Positions 35,276 to 47,654 are shown, counted from the first letter of the stretch. The stretch is 64,000 nucleotides of DNA from Cavia porcellus (GCF_034190915.1 NW_026947507.1:35117501-35181500), one strand, 5' to 3'. A program made the numbers and translations. The notes: generated from the letters alone by a model not told the origin.

Positions 35276-38200
35276 CCCTACAGTGCTGTCTTTGAGCTGG
35301 CAAGTGTTCCATGTCTGACACAGGCTCTAAAGTTTTCAGGCATTCCAATGTCTGCAGAAAGGGCTCATCTTTGTAACCTGGGTTCCTGGTTATGCCCAGA
35401 TCCTTGTACAGTATTTAAGGCGAACCCACCAGGTCATAAATCCTAATGACTGCTATTTTTGAGAACATTTTGTACAGCACTGAATAAGAGTGATAATTTC
35501 CACGTTTGATAGCAGTTTCTCCTATTAGAGCACAATCTTGTTTCATCCTTGGAGCACTGCTTCAAGACAGGGAGACGAGGGGTCTTGCTGTCCACCTTAG
35601 GGACCAAAAATAATTCACTTTCTCAAGTAAGGTTGAGCCTCATGTGTGCCTTCCACTTCCAGGTTCTTCTTGTGAGTTCCTATAGGAGGAACTTGGTCAT
35701 TTTTCTTCTCTGTGTTCAAGTCCCCAACCCAAGGCCAGGCAGAGAGAAGAGGGATAGCAGAGACCAGTGTTGCTGGTCATAGAAAAGCCAGCAGTGCCTC
35801 TGTCCAGAGTAGCTGAAGAGTCAAGCTGATTCCCCCAGAGTCACCCACACCCCCTCAGCGATAACCAACCCTAGGGGGCCCCAGATGGCCAGCGTGAGGG
35901 AAACAGCCAGCATGAGGGTTCGAGCCTCCCACACCAGGCCTGCTTTCAATAAAAGCCCTAACCGCCAAGGTGAAACTGAAAATGAGCTTGGGAATACACC
36001 TGTCATCACTTCCATACCGCTACAAGTGACAATACGGAAACGTGCTTGGAGTACAATTGCCACATGATTTCACATAGTATTTATTTTTATCTCTTTATAT
36101 CACAGGTATTTTTAGAAGCTGCCTCAAATGCATTGTGGGATGAAGCAGGGTATGAATTTTAACAATGCACTATCTCACTTCACCCTCAGAGCAATCCCTT
36201 GGAGTACTGAAAGAGGACACTGTACCCATTTGCCAGATAAGGGGAGGAAGACAGAGAGAGGTCCAAGACCAGCCAGCATGGTGCAGGAGTGCTCAATAGA
36301 GTCCATGTTCTTTCCTCTTCATCCCAGATCAAGGTGGAACCTGAGAAATGGGAAGAGACTTCTCCTGAGGGCAGGCAGGAAAGGATAGCATCTCTAGGAG
36401 ACATCAAATTGTTAACATTTCAATCTGAATTATTTCCAGTAAATTGGTCCCCTGTGGGTCCCCCACGTCATCCCCTGGATGGTTCCCCATGTACTGGCAT
36501 AGCTGTCTGGCTGCTATGGGAATAGCAGTGTTGCAATGACTTTCTTGGAAAGCCAGTGACAGTGGGGGACGTGGATTCCGGCAAGCGCAGGCTCCACCCG
36601 CCCCTCAAGCAGCAGCACTGTCTTGCACCACTACTTGGTGGCTGATGCCCCAAGGCCAAAACTGCTACCACTGGAAGTCCTGGGCAAAAGTGGACCATAT
36701 TTGTTACTAGGCCTGAGCACCCCGCAACCCAAGCTATAGCATGGATGAGCCACAGCTGATCAGCAGCTGAGCTGAGCAAGAACTTATGGTCCAACCACTT
36801 TCACATCTGCACCACCCCTGCCTGACTTCTGGCTTCTTGTCTAATGAGCACAGGGACCCCAAATCCAAACACATACAGGACACCATCCATGAATGCTGGG
36901 AGTGAAAATAACCCACAACATCTGACCATTCTCCACTCCTCAGTTTCCAGGGCAAGCAGGAGTGCGGTCCATTTCCTCTCCCACTACTCCTTCTTGCTAA
37001 CTGAAGCCTGAGCCCCACAGGAGTTCCCAGGCTCTTCAAGTCCTCTCTCAACTGGTCCTTTCTGGGCATTTGCTGCAAAGAAAGATGAAAATCTGTGACA
37101 CTGGGGACCAGCTCCCCAGCATGCTAAAGACACAAAGAGCTGGGCCCTAGGGGAGCAGGAGGAAGAAGCAGGTCCCAGCTGGGACTGGGGGAAATGGAAC
37201 TGTCCCTCCAAGACTCTTCTCTGCCGGACACAGGCAAAGCAAGGGCCCAAGAGAATGGAGTGGTTTCGGATACCCATAGAGCCACTGGTGATGGCAGAGT
37301 TGTCAGCTGTGGAGTCAGAATCCCTCAAGACTTTGACAAAAAAAAGAAGCCACACAAGCTCTAGGAGAGAGGCCCTGGGAAAGAGGGAAGAGGTACACAG
37401 AAGCATGAGGCTCATGGGTTGGTGTAGGGCTGGGGGGACAGAAAGAATTTCCCCATAAACAAGCAAGCTTGAGAAAAGAGGAACTTGGAAAGCTGCCTGG
37501 TTTCCGATCGGGGAGGGAGAGGTTGCCTCTCCATCACCTTGGAAAGTACTTGACACTTCTGTCCTCTCCAGAAAATCCATTTTCAAATTGCCCTGGTTTT
37601 AGAAACAGGCGCATGACTGGTGCCCCAGGGTCCCAGGAGAGGTGTAAGAGCCAGCAGAGAGCAGGGCCCTCACGACACAGCAGGCAGGTACCACCACCGT
37701 CTCCTCCTTGGTGGCCATAGGTGGCCATAGGGCTCCGTGGAGCTCAGCTGGGAATGTCCTGCTGCACTTTCTGCTTTGTGCCTCCTTGTGACAGAAGCAA
37801 GAACTGGCCTCTCAGAGATGGGGGGTGGGGAGAGAGGAAGAGCGAGCGGCCCCCCCATCCTGCCCTCAGCCTGTGCCCTGGGAGACAGGGACTGAGACAG
37901 GAGTGTCTCCCCAGGGTTTTATCCTCTGCTAAGCTCCCAAGCCGAGAGACCTTAACACCCAGTTTGACACTCTCTTAGAGAATTCAAGGCAAGATCCGAT
38001 TGTTGAAATGTTCCTGCCAGGGTTCAACCTCAAAACATCTCCCACCAACCCCTAGCCAAAGCCACAGACATGTGCCAGGCCTCCTCTGCCTGGGTGCTCA
38101 GGGTCAGCCTTTCTCTCCCTCTTGCTTGTTTTGGATAGCTCCTGTACCCTAGCTTCAAGTGCTTCAGGCCCTGGGATCCTCCTGCTTACAAAGCGTCTGC

Positions 38201-38280
38201 TCCACCTCCTGCACCCTCAGCTAGTTTTCCCCAGAAATGAATGGAGATCTGCCACCCACACTGTGCAAAGGAAGCCTTAG
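35276..38280. other. Intergenic DNA, no gene seen
   Basis: Apart from a MIR-like relic at 36135-36300 I recognise no repeat or gene. A 200-codon minus-strand frame at 36984-37586 lacks any recognisable domain or splice context. Confidence 0.6.
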
Positions 38281-38282
38281 CT

Positions 38283-38590
38283 TTCTTTTTTAATTAAAAA
38301 AAAAAAAAAACATACACACAAGAGTTACAGGAAGTCATACAAACAGTACTTTGAGTAGTCTCAGACCTTTGATCAGTTTCACTAAATAGTTACAATTTAA
38401 GAAAATATACAAGACCAGGAAATCCCTGTGTATCCACAGCTCTGTGCTGTTTATCCCAGGTATTGATTAATGTAACCATCCCTGAAACCAAGACCTGAAC
38501 TACACCACCAGGATCCACTGGCCAGCCTCTACTTCCCCCTCCCCCGCTCTCATCCTAGCTAGCACTCATCTGTTTCTTCTCTCTGGTTTT
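38283..38590 (-). mobile_element. Possible old L1 relic
   Basis: A poly(A) run at 38294-38310 is followed by 'agttacaggaagtcatacaa' and 'cctgtgtatccacagctctg', similar to old L1M sequence. Weak. Confidence 0.35.
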
Positions 38591-39019
38591 ATGATTCCTA
38601 GTCTCTGCCAAAGTAGGCAGCCTCTGATCCTGGGACCCACGGAGGCACGCGTCCGTGGAGGCAGACAACCCACACACCTGGGCCCCACAGCTCAGTCTGC
38701 ACCTGTCCTTCTGGGGCCTGGCTCATCTCGGATTGTCTGGTTTGAACTTCATGTCCATCGTTTCCCTGGGCGATCCTCCTGCCCTCCTGCTGTCGCTAAA
38801 GCCGCCTGCTCTCTGCTGCCCCCATCAGGCGGTCTGCAGCTCAAAGCAACCCGACTGCAGGATTTTAATTTGAATTTCTCCCAAGTCATACTTCCTCCAT
38901 ACTGCACCTACATAATTCACTTTTATTACCTAAATATAGGGCTTAATACCGGTCCCTGTTAAATTTCATCTTGTTTGTTTCAGGCATCATTTCAGCTTGT
39001 CAGGATGTTTTCAAACCCT

Positions 39020-39180
39020 GAGCTATCTCCTCGGACCTCAATTATCCCTTCTAACTGTCATCTAAAAATTTAATAATCCTGCTTTCTGTGCCTTCATCCA
39101 CTTCGTAGATGAAATTGTTGAACTGAGCCGGGTCAGGACAGAGTGCTCTGGCGCAGTACTCAGGGGACCCCTTTCCTATT
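39020..39180. repeat. Ancient CR1/L3-like relic (tentative)
   Basis: 'gatgaaattgttgaactgag', 'ccgggtcaggacagagtgct' and 'gcgcagtactcaggggaccc' follow the order of the conserved CR1-type 3' region (new-element consensus 'ttgaacaggaccgggccaagg..'). Confidence 0.45.
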
Positions 39181-39618
39181 GAGATGGAGACGCGAGAGGT
39201 AAGCGCCCCCTTCAGAAGACTAACAGCAGTGCGGGGTGCATTGCCCGCCGGACTTCGCTGTTTCATCCGTGCACAGAGCTGCCAGGACTGATTTTAAATC
39301 GCCTGCTCACACGTGGACCAACCCAGAGAGTGAAGCCTCATCAGCCTTAAGTAGGAAAGGAGGTCGCAGCTCCTCTTATCCAAGTTACAGCGGCGCAGCA
39401 AAGTCCCCACCCACCTAACCAAGGCGCTCACCCCCAAATGTTCTGAGTCCCATCTCGCGTCTGCTGTCTAAATACACGCCCTCATCAAGGCTTCCTGACT
39501 GCTCCCAGCAAAACTAGCCAGCTCTTCTTGGCCCTACCATGGTTGCTGCTTGATTTGGGGGCCATGACATCTCTTTGGGCTAAAACAGAAGACAAGTTGC
39601 CCACAATCCAAGCATTGC

Positions 39619-39770
39619 ACTTTTTTTTTTTTTTTTTTTTTTTTGAGACAGGGTCTTCCAATCCAGTCTAGGTTGACTGAACTATGTATCCTAGGCTGCC
39701 CGAAAATGCTTAGCACTCCTCCTGCCTCAGCCTCACAAGTGCTGTAGATACAGGTGTGCACCACTAAGTA
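39619..39770 (-). mobile_element. B1 SINE
   Basis: Poly(T) of about 26 bases, then 'gagacagggtcttcca', 'ctcctgcctcagcctcacaa', 'gtgctgtagatacaggtgtg', 'caccac'. Confidence 0.9.
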
Positions 39771-40507
39771 AGCATTGTGCCTTTTCCCGGAAGTATGTAG
39801 CTTTTCCCCAAGGCCTCCCAGAGTTCTAAGTTAAGCCTGGGACACCGTGGGTTCCAGCAGCACCTCTGCTGGTGACGTGGAGGCCCAACCCTGCTGCTGA
39901 CTCCTGTTCTCCACCACAACCTACCTGCTAGGGAAATGTCCAGCCATCCAATGTGGTGCATTGGGGATGGAGCCCCATACCTAGCCTCCTGGGAGCCCTT
40001 CTGGTCCCACATAGGATCTTGATCAAAACAGACAAGAGCAGGATGGTCTGCAGGCCACTCTGCAAAACCCAGTCCTTGTGCAGGTGGGTATTAGCAGGAA
40101 AAGGTAACTCAACCCCCGCCACCCCAGCAGCCCCTGCTGAGCAGAAGTGCCTGGTAGGTTTACCAATCATGCGGATACCACAGGAGGAAAAGGAGTTCCA
40201 GAGATTCTCTGTGTTCTAAATGAGCTCATGTTGGCTTCTAGCAATTACCTTTCTTTTCCAAGAACTCACGAGTCATCCATTTCAGTCGTTTGTTTTTGAT
40301 TTTGCCAGAAATCAACATTGAAATGACTGAGTCATCACTTCCAAAGTGAGGGAAGGCACCAGGCCTGATGCATGGGTAAGAGCCACGCTGTTCCAGGCTC
40401 TGCCAGCTGGTGCTGCTCCATCACTCACCGTCAGAGTCACACACACATGTGAGCACACGCACATGTACACACAACACCCAGAGACTGTGCTTAAAAGACC
40501 TCAGAGC

Positions 40508-40638
40508 CCTTTTTTGTTTGTTTCATTTGTTTTGTTTGAGACAGGGTTTCACTATGTCATTCAGGCTGTGGCCTTGAACTCCTGCCTCAGCCTCCAGGAT
40601 GCTGGGTTTACAGGAGTGTGCCAACACACCCAGCTTCA
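40508..40638 (-). mobile_element. B1 SINE
   Basis: 'gagacagggtttcactatgt', 'cttgaactcctgcctcagcc', 'ggatgctgggtttacaggag' and 'aacacacccagc'. Confidence 0.9.
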
Positions 40639-41334
40639 AAGCCCTTCAAAGACGGACTTTCTGCCTAGCACAGAGACAGACCCAATGCCAACATCCCTGA
40701 CTTTTCTTCATCCCATCTTCCTTTTGCCTCTTTCAGAATTGCTCTTCCTCTGTGCAGACACCAGAAGCAATAGACATCATCATAGCTCTGTAATTTTGAC
40801 TCTGGCTAAGCAGTCATTGGAAGCTCAGGGAAAGGGAAGCCTGGTGCCGGGGCAGGTGCTCAGGGCAGGCTCTGACCCATGCCGCAAACACACCTCCATC
40901 TGTCAATGTGGTCCTCTCTGCCTGGCGAGTTGATGGAGCACTGAGTGCCAGTTTGCTAATGCCCTTGTCTGCAGACACCGCAAAGACATAGGCTTCAGAG
41001 GAGGAAGAATTCCAAGGCTTGGACTCAAGTCTTTGCAGAATTATAGTAATTAAAGTTGAGTGGAGCGACATGCCAGAGCCCCTCCTTCGCCCATTATTCC
41101 TGACCTATCAACAAGGCTCTAACTTCAAGGTCACTCCATCCTCTCAAGGTGCCCTCCTTCTTTCGTTCCCACCCCTTGTCTCCAAGCCACATTTAGACAC
41201 CAAGGGCCCATCCTTCCCCAGTCACTGGGTCTTACAAGATTGGTTTCCAGTAGCCAAATTGTCTGAGAGCCAGGATGGAAGCTGGATTTTCCTGACTCTA
41301 GATTTGTTCCGCTACCCTAGGATAATTTATTGAA

Positions 41335-41505
41335 GCCAGGTATTATGCTAAGCATTGTACATAAACCTTATCTCATCTTCACAGCAACTTTCTGAAGTAT
41401 TATCCCTACTTTGAGGTGAGGAGATGGGATAATCTGTCCAAGGTCACATAGGGAGGAAGTGTCAGTGAAGGACTCAAAACCAGCACACCCGCTGATGCTA
41501 GGGAG
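41335..41505 (-). mobile_element. MIR SINE relic
   Basis: 'gccaggtattatgctaagca', 'taaaccttatctcatcttca', then 'gtccaaggtcacatagggag'. Confidence 0.8.
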
Positions 41506-41927
41506 AAGCAAATTTAGACAAATGGGGGTGCCTCAGTGAGAGGAGCCCTAAAAGCCACCTGTGGAATGTTGCAGTTTCGGGACTCCACCCATGACATCCC
41601 ACAGCACACGTTCTGCACAACCCAGACAGTGAGGACCACGTGTGGCCAGCTGTCCAAAAACATCGGACCAAGAAAGAAAGGAACACTTGAGCACTGAGCT
41701 TGGAGGTTGATCTGCAAGGAGTCTGGAAAGGCAAGGAGGACTCTGGGATTGATGGAGTCTCAAGAAGGACCTGGTTGACCCACAGGTCACCCTTGAATAT
41801 GGGGAGCCATGTACACAACAGAGAAGGAAGCCAGACTCCCAGATGTCTGCCCACCCCATTCCCTCAATCTTCCACCCTGTCCTGCATCCACAGGAGGCCG
41901 GACCAGACCTTGGAGAAAGCACAGTGG

Positions 41928-42255
41928 ATTGAAGATGGTTTGTCCCCACTGAACTCATGCTAAAATTTCATTGCCCGTGTTGGGAGGTGGGGCCCAGTGG
42001 GAAGTACTAGGGTCATGAGTGGTTTAATGCCTCCCACGCAGGAATGGGTTAGCAACTGCAGGACCTCAGCCCTGCCTCCTCTTCTTCCCATGCACAAGTT
42101 GGCCTTTGACTTTCTCCATGAATTAAAGCAGTACAAGGCTCTCTCCAGAGCTGAGGCAGGCCTGGCTCCGCAATCTTGGACTTTTTAGCCTCCAGAACTG
42201 CAAGCCAAAGCAAACGTCCACTCTTCATTAAGTACCTAGGGCCAGGTGTTCTGAT
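41928..42255 (+). mobile_element. MaLR-type LTR
   Basis: Typical start 'atggtttgtccccactgaac', then 'gggaggtggggcccagtggg', 'ggtcatgagtggtttaatgc', and late 'cctccagaactgcaagccaa'. Confidence 0.8.
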
Positions 42256-42693
42256 ACAACAGGAGAAAGGGGACTGAGAAAGTGTTCCTGAGCATTGGTT
42301 CCATTCACCACACTGTTACCCAAGCTCTTTGGAAAGAAAGAGGTTTCAGCAGAGAAAAACCAAGGAAAAAAGGAGTGGGGTGGGAGAATAAAGTGGGGAG
42401 ACTTGGCATTACACAGCATGAAATTGCTATGGTTTGAGTTCAAGGCTGATCCCCAGAGTGGCAGTGTGAGGAGGTGGTGGAACCTCTAACAGATGGGACC
42501 TAGTTGGGAGGTAATTAGATCACTAGGGATGTGGCCTTGGAAGGAATTAAAGAGGTGCCTGGGCCACCCCTTGTAAATTCTCAAGAATCAGTGATTATAC
42601 AAGAAGTAAGCTTAAAGTCTTCTTGGATTTCTTTCTTCCTAGTTCAAGATGTGACTTTTTAAACTTGGCCAGATCTTAAACTTACTATTATGG

Positions 42694-42695
<2 letters not shown>

Positions 42696-42740
<45 letters not shown>
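42696..42740. repeat. (TG)n microsatellite
   Basis: About 22 TG units, directly in front of the nested B1 fragment. Confidence 0.96.
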
Positions 42741-42741
<1 letters not shown>

Positions 42742-42846
42742 CTATTTTGCCCAGGCTAGTCTCAAATGCCTGGGGTCAAGCAATTCTCCAGCCTCAGTCT
42801 CCCGAGTAGCTGAAACTACAGGTGCCTGCCACTGTGCCTGACTCAG
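42740..42846 (-). mobile_element. B1 SINE fragment
   Basis: 'ttgcccaggctagtctcaaa', 'ctccagcctcagtctcccga', 'gtagctgaaactacaggtgc', 'ctgccactgtgcctgac'. Confidence 0.8.
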
Positions 42847-43129
42847 ATCTAGAACCTCTTTAACTATGAGCTAAATAAATTTTTCTTCCTCTGGTAGTAC
42901 CCTTCCTCGAGTTTTTCATTACAGTAACAGAAAGCTGCCTACTACAGGAGTAGAGGTACTGACCAGTCCTATATGCCTTTCCTTTATGGGCTTAAAAACA
43001 GCACAAAGTGTTTGCAGGGAGGAGGAACACAGCTTTCTCAAACAGCATAATGACAGCTCTCTCCACGCTGGGAACGATTGGAGTGTCATTGTCAGGTGAG
43101 TTATACCAAGTTTGTCATTGTTTTTCTTT

Positions 43130-43245
43130 GCAAAATGAGCATGATAATAGGATGCACCACAGAGGACGTTCATGAGAATTAAATGAGATGCAAAGTACCT
43201 AGGATCATTCCTGCCATATAATCAGCACACAATAAGTGTTAGATT
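43130..43245 (+). mobile_element. MIR SINE relic
   Basis: 'gataataggatgcaccacag', 'gagaattaaatgagatgcaa', 'agtacctaggatcattcctg', 'cagcacacaataagtg'. Confidence 0.7.
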
Positions 43246-43844
43246 TTTATTGTTGTTTTTATTTCTATCTTGATGAAAAATGTATTATTTTTACTCTGTT
43301 ATAAAACTAAGAGAACCACAAGTTAGATTCCACAAATTCCATTGCTGAAATCATGTACTTTGGACAGTTCTATTACATTGGTGTTATTTAAACAAAATTT
43401 TTCCTTCTTAGGGAAGCTGGGAAGAAATACCAGCTAGGGAAGGTCCCCATACCTCCCCCTGCCTCCTGCCAAGGCAGTGTCAACACTCATAAAATGCTTT
43501 TCTGACCCAAGGTAATGGCTCCCTGCTCCTTGGCACGCACTCACTCCAAGGGCAATGGGGTAAATGTTGCTATACTTTATTAGACCCTGAAATGAAAAGG
43601 AAATGGAGTTTGTGGGGCTGAAGTGGAAGCCAAGTCCTGGCCTTCTTTTTAGGCTCCAGTCCAAGAGTGCTGGGCATGATATTTGGGGAGACTGGACACC
43701 CCAGCACACAGCAAGTCCACAGAGGACAAGGGGTTCAGAATCCTAGGGGTTTGCAATTACAGTGACATTTCACTTAGCATCAGGTGTATGTTTGTTTGGT
43801 TGGTTTGTTGTTGTTGTTTGGTGTTTTTTGATTGTTGTTGTGTC

Positions 43845-43983
43845 CTTTTTCCTTTGAGACAGGGTCTTGCTAAGTAGTCCAGGCTGGCTTTGAATTCATC
43901 ACATACCCTGGCCTCAAACTCCTGATCCTCCTGCCTCCGGCATCTGAGCACTAAGAATACAGCTGTGCACAGCTGGGCCAGGC
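43845..43983 (-). mobile_element. B1 SINE
   Basis: 'tttgagacagggtcttgcta', 'gtccaggctggctttgaatt', 'aaactcctgatcctcctgcc'; preceded by a GTT-rich tract. It abuts the Tigger7-type element. Confidence 0.85.
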
Positions 43984-44387
43984 ATGTGGGGACGTATTCT
44001 GAGGAGTGCGTCAGCAGCCGATTCCGTCACTGTGCGAACATCACTCGCTGCCTCCTGCAGACCTACGTGGTCTAGGTCAGTCACTGAGCAGCCTCTTGAT
44101 GCAGTTGAGAGAGAGTAAACACAAGCTATGTGAGGCGGAGAATTTTACAGCGTCCATTTCTATAAGTGGGAGCACATGTTGTATGACCAACAAAAGTATA
44201 GTGAATGCACAATCCCCTAACATTTGGCATCATTATCAAGAATCATATACCAAATATAATTCTTAGTGCAATACTTTTATACAACTGGCAACACAAGTTT
44301 GGTGACATCAGCCTGACTGCGAAGACAAGAGTCATGTGTTGCATTACAATAGTACAACAGCTATGATGTCACCGAGTGATCAGTGCA

Positions 44388-44434
<47 letters not shown>
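44388..44434. repeat. (TG)n microsatellite
   Basis: About 22 GT units nested within the Tigger-type element. Confidence 0.96.
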
Positions 44435-44438
<4 letters not shown>

Positions 44439-44612
44439 GGGCTTGAACCCTAGGCCTTTGTACTGAGCTACATCTCCAGCCCTTTAATTTTTTATTTTGA
44501 GATAAATTCTCCTTAAGTTGCTAAGTTGCTCAGGCTAGGCTCAAATTTATGATCCTCCTGCCTAGCCTTCCAGAATGCTAGGCTTATAGGTATGTACCGC
44601 CTTACCTGGATT
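44435..44612 (-). mobile_element. B1+ID composite SINE
   Basis: Reversed ID half 'gggcttgaaccctaggcctt', 'ctgagctacatctccagccc', then reversed B1 half 'ttttgagataaattctcctt' to 'ttataggtatgtaccgcc'. Confidence 0.85.
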
Positions 44613-45090
44613 AGGTAATAAAATTTTTCAGCTGTATTGTAATCTTACAGAACCATTATTTTCTGTATTTGGTCTCTCATTGACCAAAAGTGACCACATA
44701 GTCTTTGCAAAGATGACATGGTATTTTCAAAGAATGACACCAAAGTCTATTTTTCCATTTTATAAAACTTCTAGTACTCAAACCCACCACTCCCACCTTC
44801 ATCCACCTCATGTGCATTTCATTCATATCCTGACCTTTCTTCTCACCCCTGCCCCTTTCCAAGACGATGCTCAGCCTGACATCAATACCACTGCTCAGGG
44901 AGGTCAGCGCGGACACATATTCTGATTGGCCAGAATCCATGCTGTTCTAGGCCTGGTCATTGACTATTTTAATAACCTGCCCTTCCTGTTTCCATATCTG
45001 CCACCCCTCACCACTATGTGCTGTCCCAAAGAGGCTGAGTCACATCTATGCTGTTTTGTTTTGTTTTGAATTTTGTCTTGTTTGTCTTGT

Positions 45091-45240
45091 CTTTTTTTGA
45101 GACAGAGTTTCACTGTGCAGTTCAGGCTGGCCTTGTACTCACTTTGTAGCCCATGCTGGACTCGAAATCACAGCAATCCTCCTGCCTCTACCTCCCAAGT
45201 GCTAGGATTACAGGCATGTGCGCCACCACACCCAGTCACA
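45091..45240 (-). mobile_element. B1 SINE
   Basis: 'tttttgagacagagtttcac', 'gttcaggctggccttgtact', 'cctcccaagtgctaggatta', 'gcgccaccacacccagtc'. Carries the internal duplication typical of B1. Confidence 0.92.
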
Positions 45241-45523
45241 CATCTATGCTTGACCCCCAAGGCTAGCAAAGACTTTCCTTTATAGACTAAGCCCCCACCC
45301 ACCCTCCATGATTCTGGTCAAGGACTCTTCTCCTAAAAGTCCTCTCAGACCATCCATAGCCCACAATATTTCCACCCATTTTTCACCTTGTTAATGTCCC
45401 TAATGTCCCCATTGATCTTTTTTTTTTCAAACTGGAAGTTTTATACCATCAGAGGATCATGAAAATCAATCTGATGGGCCATTAAAGAGCTTCCTTTAAC
45501 AAAACGGAATACAAAATATCAGA

Positions 45524-45617
45524 ATGAGGGCTGGGGATTTAGCTCAGCAACATAAGCGCCTGCCTTGCAAGCGTGTGATCATGAGTTCAATCCCTGGTAC
45601 CGGTAAAAAAAAAAAAA
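45524..45617 (+). mobile_element. ID SINE
   Basis: 'gggctggggatttagctcag', 'cgcctgccttgcaagcgtgt', 'gagttcaatccctggtac' and poly(A) tail. Confidence 0.92.
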
Positions 45618-46372
45618 TCAGAATGTATTGCCAGTGATAAGCACTGACGACAGTACGCACACATACATAGAGATATGTTACTTACTGATGTTAGATACGT
45701 TCCCAACTGCGAATTAGAAACCATGGGATACTAGTGCCTTCCATCCTAAATAGTGCTGTGAACCTATCTTCTGCCTGACTTCTCCATCAAGGAGAAAGGT
45801 GAGAAAGGAGCCAAGATGGAACCACTTCCTCCTGGGCTGGAGCCAGTGACACAATTGGCAGAAGTGAGGCAATGATGCATGAACAAGAGCAGGGACTGAC
45901 TTCTCTGCATCCCTTTCTTCCCAGCATGATACAGCAAGAGTTCCAAAGTAGGTCTCCATGAATTGGGTGGATGGATGGCGTTGGATAGATTGCTCTGTGA
46001 AGACAAAACAGAAATCAAAGTCTCCATGGGGTACCAGGATTTCTTTCTTGCTTACATGCGTTCTGCTCGTGGTGACATCCTATAGTAACATATGTCACTT
46101 CCACTCATAGCTGTTGGTCAGGTCTAGACAATTAGCTCCACCTAACTGGAAAGAGGGCAGCAAAGCAGAGGCTCATGTTGGTAGTTAGTCTATGACAGCT
46201 ACCTTCTTACTTCACTCAGCTCAACTCTGGGTGTTCAACTCTCCTCTCCGACTGTCTGCATGGTCCTGCCCATAGGACTTGTGAGGGTCTGCTATAGAGA
46301 TGCAGAGAAGATGATCACCGAGTCTTAGTTTGATCACTGTAGAAGCAGACCCTGAGCCAAAGACCAGAAAGC

Positions 46373-46712
46373 ATGCTCAATTCCACAGAGCAGCTCTGGG
46401 GAGAAGGATAACGCATCCCTCAGTACTCTACCCAATTCCTTCAGACCTGACCCTCACTGAAAAGTTCACTCTGGGAGCTTCACTTGCTATCATTTGCATC
46501 TCTGTCTCTGAGGGATTTTCTGGAAATTTCCATAGCCCACCTGAGCCAGTGTAGTCTGGGAAGACAGAGGGCTCAGCACCCCTCAGGAGTAGCCTTGAAC
46601 ACTGCTGATGGGAGTGGGTTGCTTCGAGCTTCTGCTCCCTCCATCCTAGGGTGAGAAGAATTTGAGGCATGCATTATCCTTCTCCCCAGAGCTGCTCTGT
46701 GGAATAGAGCAT
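46373..46712. repeat. 50-bp inverted-repeat pair with 240-bp spacer
   Basis: Left arm 46373-46422 and right arm 46663-46712 are reverse complements at 47 of 50 positions. The central 32 bases (46380-46411 with 46674-46705) match without error. The spacer and flanks are not recognised as a known repeat. The open frames around it have no recognisable domain. Confidence 0.93.
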
Positions 46713-47457
46713 CTTCTCCATTGATGTGTCTGGCTTCATTGATGTAAAATGCTGCTCCCCTACCCTTCTTTTCTCTTGGTATTCACAGTGTTTCCCAAGT
46801 CAGCTCTGTGCTTTCCGGTCCTTGGGCAGAAGGAGGAAGAAAGAGAGAGGCTGACACGCTGGTCCATGTCAGCAAAGATGAGAGTGTCAGCACTGAGGAA
46901 GAGAGAAGGTGTTCTGGGACACATCACCTGCAATGCCCCTTTTCCCCAGTTCTGTGTAAGGTTCGGGTGGTGATTGTCTATGTGCCACTGGCCTGTGTGC
47001 TGGCTCTCTGGCCTCTCCAGGACTTCACAGTGGATGTGTCATCTGGGCCAGTAAATGCCAGAGAAGCTCTGCTGCATGAGAAGGGCCTGGGAATGGCATT
47101 TGCTTTCCTGAGTGTGATAACAGATGGATTTGCTGCTGTCTTTTCCTCCACTCCTGTCTTGAATGCAAATACGGTGCCTAAAGCCAAGGATGGCCATCTT
47201 GTGACCATCAGGTGTTGAGCACGAGGAGGAAAAGCCAACAAGCTGAGAGCAGCAGAAGGACCTGGGAGATCTGACAGATCCCAGCATAGCCGAGTAATAC
47301 CTCAAGACTGCTTGCCTTCTTGTTGCTCAAGGCATCTTAGGCCCTGCGGGTTTAAGGCTTAATTGCAAAATCCTGTCCTTGAGGTCCAGTGCAATTCTGT
47401 CAACCCACATGGGAGATTTCAAACAGAGAGATGTGTGCAGAAAAAATCATAATTGTG

Positions 47458-47600
47458 CTGGCCATGGTGGTGCACACCCGTAATCCCAGCACTCAGGAGA
47501 CTGAGGCAGGAGGATTGCAGCAAGTTTGAAGCCAGCCTGGGCTACAAAGTGAGTTCAAGACCAGACTTAGCTACATAGCAAGACTCTGTTGAAAGAAAGA
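47458..47600 (+). mobile_element. B1 SINE
   Basis: 'ggccatggtggtgcacaccc', 'gtaatcccagcactcaggag', 'actgaggcaggaggattgca', 'aagccagcctgggctacaaa'. Ends in 'gactctgttgaaagaaagaa'. Confidence 0.93.
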
Positions 47601-47654
47601 AAAGGGTTCCATGTAGCTGGAGGATGGACTGAGCTTCATAGAAAAGAGCTAAAG

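Larger units (their letters stand above)
42425..42945 (+). mobile_element. MaLR-type LTR, interrupted by TG repeat and B1
   Basis: LTR start 'ctatggtttgagttcaaggc' and 'gatgggacctagttgggagg'; LTR end 'gagctaaataaatttttctt' to 'cattacagtaacagaaagctg'. A (TG)n at 42696-42740 and a B1 fragment at 42740-42846 are nested within. Confidence 0.75.
43986..44705 (+). mobile_element. Tigger7/MER44-type DNA transposon, interrupted
   Basis: Left part 'gacgtattctgaggagtgcg', 'gattccgtcactgtgcgaac'. Right part 'atacttttatacaactggca', 'gtcatgtgttgcattacaat', 'gctatgatgtcaccgag', and after the insert 'tttttcagctgtattgtaat' to 'ctctcattgaccaaaagtg'. Non-autonomous deletion derivative without transposase. Split by TG repeat plus SINE at 44388-44612. 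Confidence 0.85.

Noticed and set aside
36984..37586. 200-codon minus-strand frame
   Set aside because: No domain, no flanking exon structure; likely chance.
46808..47218. 136-codon frame near the inverted repeat
   Set aside because: Some hydrophobic stretches, but an antisense frame of similar span exists and no family is recognised; insufficient support.
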